This document shows positions 22,671 through 30,496 of a DNA stretch of 64,000 bases, one piece after another. The stretch comes from an uncultured Nitrospirales bacterium. Lineage in GTDB: Bacteria > Nitrospirota > Nitrospiria > Nitrospirales > UBA8639. The notes under the pieces were generated by a model. That model was not told the origin of the DNA, did not search any database, and saw only the letters and a program-made list of their open reading frames with translations. Position 1 is the first letter of the stretch. Each line of letters begins with the position of its first letter. Where the stretch lies: NCBI GenBank assembly GCA_951812745.1, contig OX638327.1, positions 1,353,914-1,417,913 on the forward strand. The letters run 5' to 3'. The position numbers were made by a program, and so were the translations under genes.

Positions 22671-23426
22671 TCATGATTCGGGTTTCCATCCTAAACTCGC
22701 CAATACGCCTTCGGCGGTATCGCGTACCATTTCGTTTTCATCTTCCAATAAGGCCACCACCGGCTGGATGGCGCGGGTATCGCCCAACCGGGCCAATGCT
22801 TCGGCCGCGTTCCGACGAACCAGCCAGTCCTCATCCGTCAAGGCCTCCACCAACGGAGAGAATCCCTTGGGATCCCCGATTTTTCCAAGGGCTTCGGCGG
22901 CATGCCGGCGGACGATCCAATTGGACCCTTTCAGCCCGTCGATCAAGGCATCCGTGGCTCTGGTGTCCCCGATTTTTTTCAACACGCGCGCGACGTCTTC
23001 CCGCAACATCGCATCCATCAAGCAGTCCACCAGGGCCGGCACGGCTTCGGGATCTCCGATCCGTTCCAAGGCCCAGACCGCGGCGGTTCGGACGCCCCCG
23101 TCTTTGTCTTTGAGCGCCTTCGCCAAGGGGGGCACCGCCCGCGAGCTTTTCAGTTTCCCGAGCGCGGACGCCGCCTGCTCCCGCACGGTCCATTCATCTT
23201 CTTCCAACGCTTCGATCAAAGGATCAATCGCCGATTCCCCTATCTGCACAATGGCCGAGACCGCGGCCTCACGAATCACGAGATCATCATCCTCAAACAT
23301 CTCGATGAGGCGGGGGATGGCCGAGTCGCCCATTTGCCCGAGTCCGGCCGCCGCGTAATTTTGCAGCCCTTCGTTTTCGTCGCGAAGCGCGGACAACAAC
23401 TGTTCAATGCGCTGACTCTCAGCCAT
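22671..23426 (-). CDS. HEAT-repeat protein
   Basis: 251 residues made almost entirely of ~31-residue HEAT/PBS-lyase-type repeats, about seven to eight copies, each with an LGKIGDPRAV-like turn (for example VQIGESAIDPLIEALEEDEWTVREQAASALGKL). The start ATG 23424-23426 overlaps the previous stop codon by one base (TAATG), pointing to translational coupling; an upstream in-frame start at 23450 would overlap more. Cytoplasmic, no catalytic residues. HEAT arrays serve as scaffolds; in cyanobacteria related proteins attach bilins, but no tetrapyrrole context is present here, so a lyase role is not supported. Confidence 0.85.
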   Translation of the reverse strand: MAESQRIEQLLSALRDENEGLQNYAAAGLGQMGDSAIPRLIEMFEDDDLVIREAAVSAIVQIGESAIDPLIEALEEDEWTVREQAASALGKLKSSRAVPPLAKALKDKDGGVRTAAVWALERIGDPEAVPALVDCLMDAMLREDVARVLKKIGDTRATDALIDGLKGSNWIVRRHAAEALGKIGDPKGFSPLVEALTDEDWLVRRNAAEALARLGDTRAIQPVVALLEDENEMVRDTAEGVLASLGWKPES

Positions 23427-24517
23427 TACACCTGCTCCTTCTCCGCCCACTGCGTTTCATCCATCTGCGCGGCGGCGGCTTCCAATTTGTCGATGATGAC
23501 CCCGGAGTTATACGACACCAACCCGTCACGGTCATTTTTCATTTTCTTGAACACTTCCGCATGGGGACGCAAGGCTTCCACGTCTTTGATCTTTTCCAGG
23601 GCTTCCACTGCCAATACTCGTAACGGTTTGATGGGAATCATGTCAATCAGGAGATCCACGGGTCTGGCGTCTCCAATGAGGCCCAACCCCTTCGTCGCCA
23701 GTTCTTTGACGCCCGTATCCTTATCCCGCTTGAGGCGGTCGATCAACGGCTCCACCGCCCGGACGTCTCCGATTTTTCCCAACACGTCGGCCGCGGCTTC
23801 ACGCACCACCCAATCATCGTCTTCGAGGTATTCGATTAAAATTTCGACGGTCGGCCGGCCAATCGGATGCAGTTTGTGCACGGCTTCCTGCCGCGCCCCT
23901 TCACGGAGTTCGGATTCTTCCACGTCCCGCAATTCATCCATAATCTCGTCGATGCGATCCCGAATGGCGCCGAGTTTTTTCAAAGTCTGAATCGCGATGT
24001 CACACAACGCGGGATCTCCCATCGCATCGACCAACGCATCCGCAGAGCGCGGGTCCAACAGATGATCGAGGATGTGGGCGGCGTTCACCCGCGCTTCCTC
24101 ATCCGGGTCCTTGAGCATGGCGGTCAGGGGGCCGATCGACATGGGAATGACCCCCAACAGTTTGGTGACGGAGGGCCGAAGCGTGTCATTTTTCAACAAC
24201 TCCACCAAGGCCGTTGCGGTCTCTTCATTCACGATGCCGGCCATTTGTTCCAGCGACTCCACTACGGCCTCCCGGACGCTTTCCTCCTCGCCCTGCATCA
24301 GCGTCACCAGCGGCACGCCTGCCTGAGGGTCACGGACCCGCGCCAACATTCGGGCCGCTTCAATCTGATACGCCGGTGCCCCGGTTTTCATGGCTTCGAT
24401 GACCAACGCCACGACGTTGGGGCCCCCTTTCAGACACGTGGCCGTGGCACGCATGCGGCGCCAATCTTCTTCATGGTCAAGCTCGGTCACGATGACTTCA
24501 ATGGTTTCTTTCGGCAT
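23426..24517 (-). CDS. HEAT-repeat protein
   Basis: 363 residues with about ten degenerate HEAT repeats. The first half is more diverged (MPKETIEVIVTELDHEEDWRRMRATATCLKGG), the second half contains regular units such as DDDWVVREAAADVLGKIGDVRAVEPL. A central acidic helix pair (IRDRIDEIMDELRDVEESELREG) interrupts the array, and the C-terminus ends in a non-repeat helix. It follows the first HEAT gene after 36 bases and overlaps the next by one base. It is cytoplasmic and has no enzymatic motif. Function unknown; a protein-interaction scaffold is the family expectation. Confidence 0.85.
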   Translation of the reverse strand: MPKETIEVIVTELDHEEDWRRMRATATCLKGGPNVVALVIEAMKTGAPAYQIEAARMLARVRDPQAGVPLVTLMQGEEESVREAVVESLEQMAGIVNEETATALVELLKNDTLRPSVTKLLGVIPMSIGPLTAMLKDPDEEARVNAAHILDHLLDPRSADALVDAMGDPALCDIAIQTLKKLGAIRDRIDEIMDELRDVEESELREGARQEAVHKLHPIGRPTVEILIEYLEDDDWVVREAAADVLGKIGDVRAVEPLIDRLKRDKDTGVKELATKGLGLIGDARPVDLLIDMIPIKPLRVLAVEALEKIKDVEALRPHAEVFKKMKNDRDGLVSYNSGVIIDKLEAAAAQMDETQWAEKEQV

Positions 24518-24553
24518 AGCGGTGTGGCCTTACCCCTTCCTTCGCAGTCGGTG

Positions 24554-25645
24554 CTATAACCGCACCCGCTTGGGGTTCCATCCCAATTGGGTCAGGGTTT
24601 CCTTGATATGGTAGCGAATGTTTTCATCCTGTTCACGTTGCAGCCGGCTCACCAAGGGGGCAATCGCCTTCTGTCCGAACTGGACCAGGGCTTCACTCGC
24701 TTCGTTCCGGATCAAGGTGCTTTGCAAAGCCGTCACCAGAAGAGGAATGGCCTCCTCGTCATGGATACGCGCAAGCGCTCGAATGGCCTCCTCCACGCTG
24801 GCCAGATCCTGTTCGTACCGGTTATCCTCACAGGCCGGGGTGCGATCTTCATAGTCGCTCGTCTTCAACTCGCCGATCAGTCGGAACAACAACGGGAGCA
24901 CCCGTCGATCGCCGATTCTCCCGAGGGCTTCGATGACGCGAACCTGAAGACGGGGCTCCTCAACGACCCCCAAGAGGGCGTCCACTGCGCTCTCGTCGCC
25001 GATCTGACCGAGTGCCCGGGCGGCCTCCTGACGCACGGCCGTATCGGGATCGCGTTGCAAGAGACCCACCAGCGGCTCGACGGCCGTTGGAGATTTCACG
25101 ACACACAGGGCTTCCGTGGCTCGCAGGCGGACCCGCCAATCCTGATCTTCCAGGGCCACCACCAACGGCTCGACCGCCGACTCACCCATGGACACCAGGG
25201 CCGCAATGGCTTCATCGCGTACGGCCGGCACCTTATCCTGGAGAAGCAGCACCAGCGTTTCAACCGACCTGGAATGCCCGAGTCGCCCCACGGCACGGGC
25301 GGCATGCATGCGGACGACCCAATCCTGGCTCAGGAGCGCGGATTCCAGGGGTTCGAGGACCCGCTCATCGGCAATCTCAGATAAAATCGACGCCGCGGCC
25401 TCCTGCACCGACAGATCCGGATCCTGCAAGCAGTAACTCAAGTCCACGACCGCCGGGCCTCCGATAGCCGTCAACGCACTGGTGGCGGCGGTTTTCACGG
25501 CTCGATCGGAATCCCGTAAGGCCTCGATCAACGGACTCACCCCTCTGGGGTCCCGGGATTCGCCAAGGGCCATGGCCGCATCTTCACGGATGCCCCAATC
25601 TTCATCCTTTAAAGCGGCAATATGCTCCGCCACACTATCGACCAT
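24554..25645 (-). CDS. HEAT-repeat protein, first of four
   Basis: 363 residues; I use ATG 25645 (MVDSVAEHIAALKDEDWGIRED), which has AAAGGGG upstream. The longer frame to 25759 would read through a GTAGGGGCGGGC-type dispersed repeat. About ten HEAT/PBS-lyase-type repeats are visible (DRAVKTAATSALTAIGGPAV, DLSVQEAAASILSEIADERV and so on), with one longer insertion around residue 240-260 (GELKTSDYEDRTPACEDNRYEQ). It is the promoter-proximal gene of a four-HEAT operon running to 21980. Its upstream region is repeat-rich and no clear promoter is seen. Confidence 0.85.
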   Translation of the reverse strand: MVDSVAEHIAALKDEDWGIREDAAMALGESRDPRGVSPLIEALRDSDRAVKTAATSALTAIGGPAVVDLSYCLQDPDLSVQEAAASILSEIADERVLEPLESALLSQDWVVRMHAARAVGRLGHSRSVETLVLLLQDKVPAVRDEAIAALVSMGESAVEPLVVALEDQDWRVRLRATEALCVVKSPTAVEPLVGLLQRDPDTAVRQEAARALGQIGDESAVDALLGVVEEPRLQVRVIEALGRIGDRRVLPLLFRLIGELKTSDYEDRTPACEDNRYEQDLASVEEAIRALARIHDEEAIPLLVTALQSTLIRNEASEALVQFGQKAIAPLVSRLQREQDENIRYHIKETLTQLGWNPKRVRL

Positions 25646-26083
25646 GGGCACCCCTTTGTAGGGGCGGGCCTCTGTGCCCGCCCGCGCACCTCGTGAACCT
25701 CGCTTTCCCTTTGTCGCTATGGGCAACGCTGAAAAACCCTCGTCTCGGCAACTTATCACAGCGATTTTTTGAGGGTCAATAAACTGTAGGAGCCACCAGG
25801 AGGAAGCCGTGGGGCCCTAAGCGGCGCTGCAAAGGGCCCGGGCCTTCCGCGTCGGCGTGAAAGCGGAGGACGCCGGCGGCCGGCCCCAGTGTGGCCATCG
25901 CTTTCGGAGCCACTCCGAGTGGAACACGTTCATCACTCAGATCGTGGACAATGACAATCGCACTCGGTTACAGTGCCCCCACAATCAGGCGTCGTGGCAA
26001 TGAATCAGACGGGACACAACAGTCCCCCCTCTCACTGTCATGCTGTCCACGAATGAGTGACCACGTACAGGCTGCAAGTCACG
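25646..26083. other. Divergent intergenic region with repeat fragments
   Basis: Between the HEAT operon and the metalloprotease gene. It begins with a GTAGGGGCGGGCCTCTGTGC repeat fragment (25655-25690), continues with GC-rich sequence of no coding character, and ends with one copy of the dispersed motif in inverse orientation (26044-26071), 13 bases before the metalloprotease start. Confidence 0.5.
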
Positions 26084-26770
26084 ATGATCCGAGGCATTCT
26101 GCTGATACTCCTGATCCTGGCCGTGTTGATCGGACCTCAGGTGTGGACCAAATGGGTCTTCAGCAAATATCGCGGTCATCGTGAGGACTATTCGGGGACG
26201 GGTGGCGAACTGGCGCGGCATCTGCTGGATCGCTTCGAGATGTCGCACGTGCAGGTCGAGACCACGGCACTCGGCGACCACTACGACCCGCAGGCCAAAG
26301 CGGTCCGGTTGCTCCCGGATCACTATAACGGCAAGTCGCTGACCGCAGTCACGGTCGCGGCGCACGAGGTGGGACACGCGATCCAAGACCGAACCGGGTA
26401 CGGGCCGCTGCACGAACGCACCAGGCTCATCCGGTTGGCGCAAGGCGCGGAAAAAGCCGGGTCCTTCGTCATGCTCGGCATTCCCATCGTCGCCGGGCTG
26501 ACCCGTTCACCGGCCGGCGGCTTATTGGTGTTGCTGGCGGGGCTGGCCGTGATGTCCATGGGGGCGTTGGTGCATCTCGTGACCTTGCCCGTGGAATGGG
26601 ATGCCAGCTTTCGCCGGGCCCTTCCGATCCTCGAACAAGGCCGGTATATTCCCCCGAAGGACATGGACGGGGCGCGAAAGATTTTAACGGCTGCCGCGCT
26701 GACCTACGTGGCGGCGTCACTGGGCGGGTTGTTGAACATCTGGCGGTGGATCATGCTCATGCGCCGGTGA
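26084..26770 (+). CDS. Membrane-bound neutral zinc metallopeptidase (YugP-like)
   Basis: 228 residues from ATG 26084. An N-terminal membrane segment (MIRGILLILLILAVLIGP) is followed by a zinc-binding HEVGH in VTVAAHEVGHAIQD (about residues 90-103), then two hydrophobic helices (residues ~130-180) and a conserved ARKILTAAALTYVAASL helix near the end. This arrangement matches the YugP/DUF-type putative neutral zinc metallopeptidase family. A GTG nine codons upstream lies inside the dispersed repeat and is less likely. Substrate unknown; a role in membrane-protein turnover is possible. The next gene follows 6 bases later. Confidence 0.88.
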   Translation: MIRGILLILLILAVLIGPQVWTKWVFSKYRGHREDYSGTGGELARHLLDRFEMSHVQVETTALGDHYDPQAKAVRLLPDHYNGKSLTAVTVAAHEVGHAIQDRTGYGPLHERTRLIRLAQGAEKAGSFVMLGIPIVAGLTRSPAGGLLVLLAGLAVMSMGALVHLVTLPVEWDASFRRALPILEQGRYIPPKDMDGARKILTAAALTYVAASLGGLLNIWRWIMLMRR

Positions 26771-26776
26771 GACTTG

Positions 26777-27055
26777 ATGGACTTTCACTTTTATACGCCT
26801 GCTGGAATCTTTCTGATCATGAACGAAGAAAATGGAAACATTCGTTTCGTCGTGTGCGTCAACAACGATGACTACGCTGCTTCGCTCGAAGTGCGGAAGA
26901 TTTATCACGCGGTCGAAGACAAAGAAGCCGAACGCCACAACTTCCTCCGTGTGGTGGATGAATCCGGAGAGGACTATGTATACCCGGCTCATTACTTTAT
27001 GGCCTTACCCCTTCCCAGCGAAGTCGAAGAAGCCTTAACCAACCTGCCCTCCTGA
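26777..27055 (+). CDS. Small conserved hypothetical protein
   Basis: 92 residues from ATG 26777, which lies 6 bases after the metalloprotease stop and has GGTGAG upstream. An alternative ATG at 26819 gives MNEENGNIRFVVCVNNDDYA, a beta-strand-led start that may be the conserved core. The protein is acidic with an Asp-Asp-Tyr and a YVYPAHYF segment; it looks like a compact alpha/beta fold, but I do not recognise a named family. Its coupling to the metallopeptidase gene suggests an operon. Confidence 0.75.
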   Translation: MDFHFYTPAGIFLIMNEENGNIRFVVCVNNDDYAASLEVRKIYHAVEDKEAERHNFLRVVDESGEDYVYPAHYFMALPLPSEVEEALTNLPS

Positions 27056-27092
27056 TTCCTGCTTCGATTCGTCTCAATCTTCTGACAGCTAT

Positions 27093-27165
27093 GTAGGTTG
27101 GATTAGCGTAGCGTAATCCAACAATTCCGTTTCTGTCGGGTTACGCTTTCGCTAACCCGACCTAC
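27093..27165. repeat. Inverted-repeat element (GTAGGTCGGGTTAGCG type)
   Basis: The left arm GTAGGTTGGATTAGCGTAGC pairs imperfectly with the inverse of the right arm ending CTAACCCGACCTAC. A related half-site occurs at 48087-48112 and at about 51170-51194. This is a common bacterial intergenic palindrome. Confidence 0.8.
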
Positions 27166-27181
27166 GATGCTTCGAGTCGTC

Positions 27182-27484
27182 TCACCTTAGCTTGCGCAAA
27201 GCGGTTTCCGCCGGGGTTTCCAGCTTCTTGTTTCGATTGCACTCGTGACACGCCGGGACGGTGTTGCCCTTGGTCGATTTTCCGCCGCGTGCCAGCGGCA
27301 CCACGTGGTCCATGGACAGTTGATCCGGCTGAAACGAGTTGCCGCAGTAGTGGCAGCGCCCCTTGTGGAGTTGCTGTTTCCACCAGGGCGTCCGTTTGAG
27401 GGCCCGGGCCTTGTCCCGCTCCTTGCGAATCCGTTTGGCGGTTTCCGGGTCGGGATTGATTTCGAAGTAGGGTTCGGGTGACAT
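27182..27484 (-). CDS. HNH endonuclease-domain protein
   Basis: 100 residues. A compact HNH module is complete: a CHYC zinc knuckle (residues ~44-47), the catalytic MDHVVPLARGG with His (about 59), the Asn in STKGN, and the second knuckle CHECN. The ~40 residues before it are basic (KRIRKERDKARALKRTPWW) and may bind DNA. The start is ATG 27484. It stands alone on the minus strand, next to an inverted-repeat element; it is not part of an intron or an obvious restriction system. Small stand-alone HNH proteins of this type are common; the biological target is unknown. Confidence 0.88.
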   Translation of the reverse strand: MSPEPYFEINPDPETAKRIRKERDKARALKRTPWWKQQLHKGRCHYCGNSFQPDQLSMDHVVPLARGGKSTKGNTVPACHECNRNKKLETPAETALRKLR

Positions 27485-27536
27485 TCATGGAAGTTTATAG
27501 GAGTTGCCTGAATTTTTCACATGAGTGCCCGAACAG

Positions 27537-28337
27537 CTAATCCAAGGCAAGCGTCAGACATTTGGCGGAGCCGCCGGATTTGAGGAATTGGTCCAGGTCG
27601 ACGGGGTGGAGCGTATAACCCCGGTCTTTGAGCATGGCCGTGGTTTCCGGGCATCCCGAGGGCAACACCACGTGACACCCAGCGCACACGGCGTTGCACG
27701 CAAAGCGCGCGGCTTCGGCGTGGGGTACCACGAGGCGCCGTTGCGCATCCACGCGGTCGGCGATCGCGGTTTGGGCATAGGTGTCGAACGCGGCAGGATA
27801 GTACAGCAATTCGCCGTTGCTGAGCGGGCAGAAGCAGGTGTCCAGGTGATAGAACCGGCTCGTGACGAGTTCCAGCGGCAGAATTTCTTTGCCATAGACG
27901 TCGCTTAACACGCGATGGGCTTTGATGTCGCTGCGTTGCCGGTACCCCGTGAACCAGGTATCGGAAAAGCCCAGCACGTCTCCCGCTCCTTCAAAATAAC
28001 ACTCCTCGTCCAGGCGAAGCACGCGGTACCCGTGTTCCCTGAACCACGAGGCAAAGTGTTCCTCTTCTCCGCGGCGCTCGCGATGCCGGAACCGGCTGAT
28101 GACGGCCGTGCCGTCGTACACCACCCCGGCGTTGGCGGTGAACACCAGGTCGGGCAAGCCCGGCACCGGCGTCATCCGTTCGAGTTTGGCGCCGGCGTCT
28201 TGTTCCAGCACGCGGGCGAGGGTCCGCCATTGGGCCCGGCTCGCGTCCTTGTCCACGGCGTTGGAGAGACGCATCCACGGGTTGATTTCGTACTGAATCC
28301 CGAAATGATCCGGTGGGCAAACCAGAAAGCGTGTCAC
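27537..28337 (-). CDS. Arginine dihydrolase-like amidinotransferase-fold enzyme
   Basis: 266 residues from GTG 28337, with GGGAG ten bases upstream and only 4 bases from the previous stop. It has the guanidino-modifying (pentein) fold: N69 in FTANAG, the catalytic-type His in YHLDTCF, and Cys260 in GGSAKCLTL near the C-terminus. In cyanobacterial ArgZ and the N-terminal half of AgrE, an Asn at this place and a C-terminal Cys go with the reaction arginine to ornithine plus two ammonia and CO2. The adjacent gene encodes an ornithine-cyclodeaminase-like protein that corresponds to the C-terminal half of AgrE, which supports that reading. Dimethylarginine hydrolase or arginine deiminase remain alternatives. 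Confidence 0.82.
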   Translation of the reverse strand: MTRFLVCPPDHFGIQYEINPWMRLSNAVDKDASRAQWRTLARVLEQDAGAKLERMTPVPGLPDLVFTANAGVVYDGTAVISRFRHRERRGEEEHFASWFREHGYRVLRLDEECYFEGAGDVLGFSDTWFTGYRQRSDIKAHRVLSDVYGKEILPLELVTSRFYHLDTCFCPLSNGELLYYPAAFDTYAQTAIADRVDAQRRLVVPHAEAARFACNAVCAGCHVVLPSGCPETTAMLKDRGYTLHPVDLDQFLKSGGSAKCLTLALD

Positions 28338-28341
28338 GATG

Positions 28342-29601
28342 TTACTCCCGCCAACCCAATGCCTGGGCCAATTGTCGAAGGAAGGAAGCCGCATCCATCA
28401 CGAGGCCGATGGATTGGAAACTGCCGCGGTCGCTGAGCTTGGTCGGAACGGCCGGGTTGATATCCACGCACACGGTGGGCACCTTCGCCGGCAGGCAATT
28501 CCCGGTGGCGATGGCGTGCAGCGTCGTCGCGACCAGTAACGCGAGGCCGACTCCCGGGAGCGCGGCGCGCATGGCCGTTTGAGCCTGCCTCGTGTCCGTG
28601 ATGACGTCGGGGAGCGGTCCGTCGTCGCGGATGCTGCCCGCCAGCACCATGTCCACGTTTCGGCGGACGCAGGAGGCGATGACCCCATCCCGGATCAGCC
28701 CGGATTCCACTGCGCGTGTGAGGCTCCCGGCGTTCCGGACGCGGTTGATGGTGCGCAGGTGATGTTCGTGACCATGGGGCATGGCGCACCCGGCGCGCAG
28801 GCCGTATCCCAGGGACGTGCCGAACAGGCCGGCTTCCATGTCATGCGCGGCCAGGGCGTTGCCGCAAAACAGAACGTGAATGAAGCCGGACTCGATCAAC
28901 CACGAGAGGGCTTCCCGGCCTCCGGCATGAATGATGGCGGGGCCGCCGACAAACAGCACTTTGTCGCCGGGGCCGGAGTCGCCGCCGGACGTGCGGGCCT
29001 TCTGCCGGTGATCACGAATCAGCCACATGCGCCTGGCCACGTCGGCGATCATCGCATGATGCGGCCGTTCCGAAGACACGTCCGCGGCCATGAAGGCGAA
29101 CGCGTCCCGCTCTTTGGGCCGTTCCAGCGGGAAAACCCGTACGCCGGTTCGTCCCGTGACGATGAGGTCGCCGGCTTTCACCTCGGCCATGGGTACGGTG
29201 CGGGCCGCCGGCGGATCCATGGTCACGCGAATGGCGACGTCCATTTCGATCGCGTCCACGTCGAGCCATTGGTGGTTGAGGCGGATTTGCGTCCGGAGGT
29301 GCGAGGTCGCATAAAACGAATCCGGCAACACGCCGTCTTTCGGCGCGGGTTCCACGGTGCAATCAGCGGCGTGTTCGACTACGGCCCCATGCGGTTGAAT
29401 GGCGTGCAGGATGGCCGCGAGTCGTTGCGGGGAGTCGGCATGCACGGCGATCGCGGCCGAGGATGCGTCCTCTCGCGTGGCCCCGACGTGCATCCGGTTG
29501 ATGGTGAAGGTGCCGCTTCTCTGGAGAATCGTGTCGAGCACCTTCGCCAGGATCAGCGAATCGATGATATGGCCTTCGAGGGTCACGGTTTCAGTCGCCA
29601 T
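28342..29601 (-). CDS. Ornithine cyclodeaminase-like protein (LOR/SDH, TIGR00300 type)
   Basis: 419 residues from ATG 29601 (MATETVTLEGHIIDSLILAK). The N-terminal ~100 residues match the LOR/SDH-type domain; the later part has a dinucleotide-type segment and the conserved CAMPHGHEHHLRTINRVRNAG and TVCVDINPAVPTKL motifs typical of TIGR00300. Archaeal members and the C-terminal half of cyanobacterial AgrE convert ornithine to proline with NAD+. With the neighbouring arginine dihydrolase-like gene it would give arginine to proline with release of ammonia. The two genes are 4 bases apart, so they are co-expressed. Function by family and context; not proven here. Confidence 0.85.
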   Translation of the reverse strand: MATETVTLEGHIIDSLILAKVLDTILQRSGTFTINRMHVGATREDASSAAIAVHADSPQRLAAILHAIQPHGAVVEHAADCTVEPAPKDGVLPDSFYATSHLRTQIRLNHQWLDVDAIEMDVAIRVTMDPPAARTVPMAEVKAGDLIVTGRTGVRVFPLERPKERDAFAFMAADVSSERPHHAMIADVARRMWLIRDHRQKARTSGGDSGPGDKVLFVGGPAIIHAGGREALSWLIESGFIHVLFCGNALAAHDMEAGLFGTSLGYGLRAGCAMPHGHEHHLRTINRVRNAGSLTRAVESGLIRDGVIASCVRRNVDMVLAGSIRDDGPLPDVITDTRQAQTAMRAALPGVGLALLVATTLHAIATGNCLPAKVPTVCVDINPAVPTKLSDRGSFQSIGLVMDAASFLRQLAQALGWRE

Positions 29602-29711
29602 AAGTGTATTGTACACCCATGGGAGGCGCAGACCGGTGCCTCTCTCCGTCGTGGTGCAGGGTAAGGGAAATTCTTCTGGTGACGGTTCAGGGCAGATGGT
29701 ATACTGATAGC

Positions 29712-30344
29712 ATGTACCGGCCGGGATCACGGAAACGAACGCTTGGATTCACGGGCCTGGTGGTGGCTCTTTTCATGGGCGGGGTGAGTTGGGCTGCGAT
29801 CGACACCGGCGTGTTCGAGGGCTTCGTCCACCATATCGCCCAGCAGATTACGAGGGACAAAGTCGATTTTGCGGTGGCGGAGTCCTGTACCACGTGGTTT
29901 TATGAACAATTGCGAAAGTCTCCCGGAGCGCGCCCTGACGTGAAACGCCTTTCTTCTTCCGTTGCGGAGGGAGACCCCGATGCCCACCCCTGTGCCGGTC
30001 GCTACCCCGGAATCAATGAAGCGCGTGAGGCTTTTGCGCACACCCAATCGACCCTCTCGTTGAGTCTGACGTTTTATCAATTGGCCCTGGTGGCCGACCG
30101 TGATGATGATGAGCGCTATGATGCGGGCGAACTACGGGATATGTTGGCATCCCTGAACGTGGCCCCGTTGCAGGGCGATCAATCCCTTCAACTCCTTGCG
30201 AAGCTGAAGGGAAAATTCGACGACGTGCGTGAGACGGTCGAGTTCACGACCCTGACCGATAGCATGCAGGCGTTGTACAACAAAGGGTACCGGTTCACCC
30301 AAGCTGATCAGACCGCGATGGGCCGCGTGACGGGCGAATCCTGA
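29712..30344 (+). CDS. Exported or membrane-anchored protein with an EF-hand-like loop
   Basis: 210 residues from ATG 29712 (MYRPGSRKRT). A basic N-terminus is followed by one hydrophobic segment (LGFTGLVVALFMGGVSWAAI), either signal anchor or signal peptide. The helical mature part contains DRDDDERYDAGE at about residues 136-147, which has acidic residues at loop positions 1, 3, 5, 9 and 12, matching a canonical EF-hand calcium loop, although Gly at position 6 is replaced by Glu. Two Cys flank the early part. No family is recognised. It is divergent from the ornithine cyclodeaminase-like gene. Confidence 0.72.
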   Translation: MYRPGSRKRTLGFTGLVVALFMGGVSWAAIDTGVFEGFVHHIAQQITRDKVDFAVAESCTTWFYEQLRKSPGARPDVKRLSSSVAEGDPDAHPCAGRYPGINEAREAFAHTQSTLSLSLTFYQLALVADRDDDERYDAGELRDMLASLNVAPLQGDQSLQLLAKLKGKFDDVRETVEFTTLTDSMQALYNKGYRFTQADQTAMGRVTGES

Positions 30345-30350
30345 TGCCGC

Positions 30351-30496
30351 AGGAACCCTCTGATTTTTGTGATAGCGGGATGCAGGGCAAGGCGTCCCGC
30401 AGCGAAATCCGAGGCTTATCAAGAGAGATAGGCGAGGGTTGAGCGAGGACACAACGCCGCCATGCGCCCGATAGTGCAATAAAGCAGAGGGTTCCT
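30351..30496. repeat. 146-bp MITE-like element with terminal inverted repeats
   Basis: The ends are exact inverse copies for 12 bases (AGGAACCCTCTG / CAGAGGGTTCCT) and similar over about 25. The element starts 6 bases after the stop of the exported-protein gene and its last base touches the stop codon of the HEAT membrane gene. It contains no ORF. It fills the gap between two convergent genes almost exactly. Confidence 0.8.

Noticed and set aside
21980-25645. Bilin lyase role for the HEAT-repeat proteins
   Set aside because: The repeats resemble PBS-lyase HEAT units, but there are no phycobiliproteins or tetrapyrrole enzymes here; the resemblance is to the fold only.
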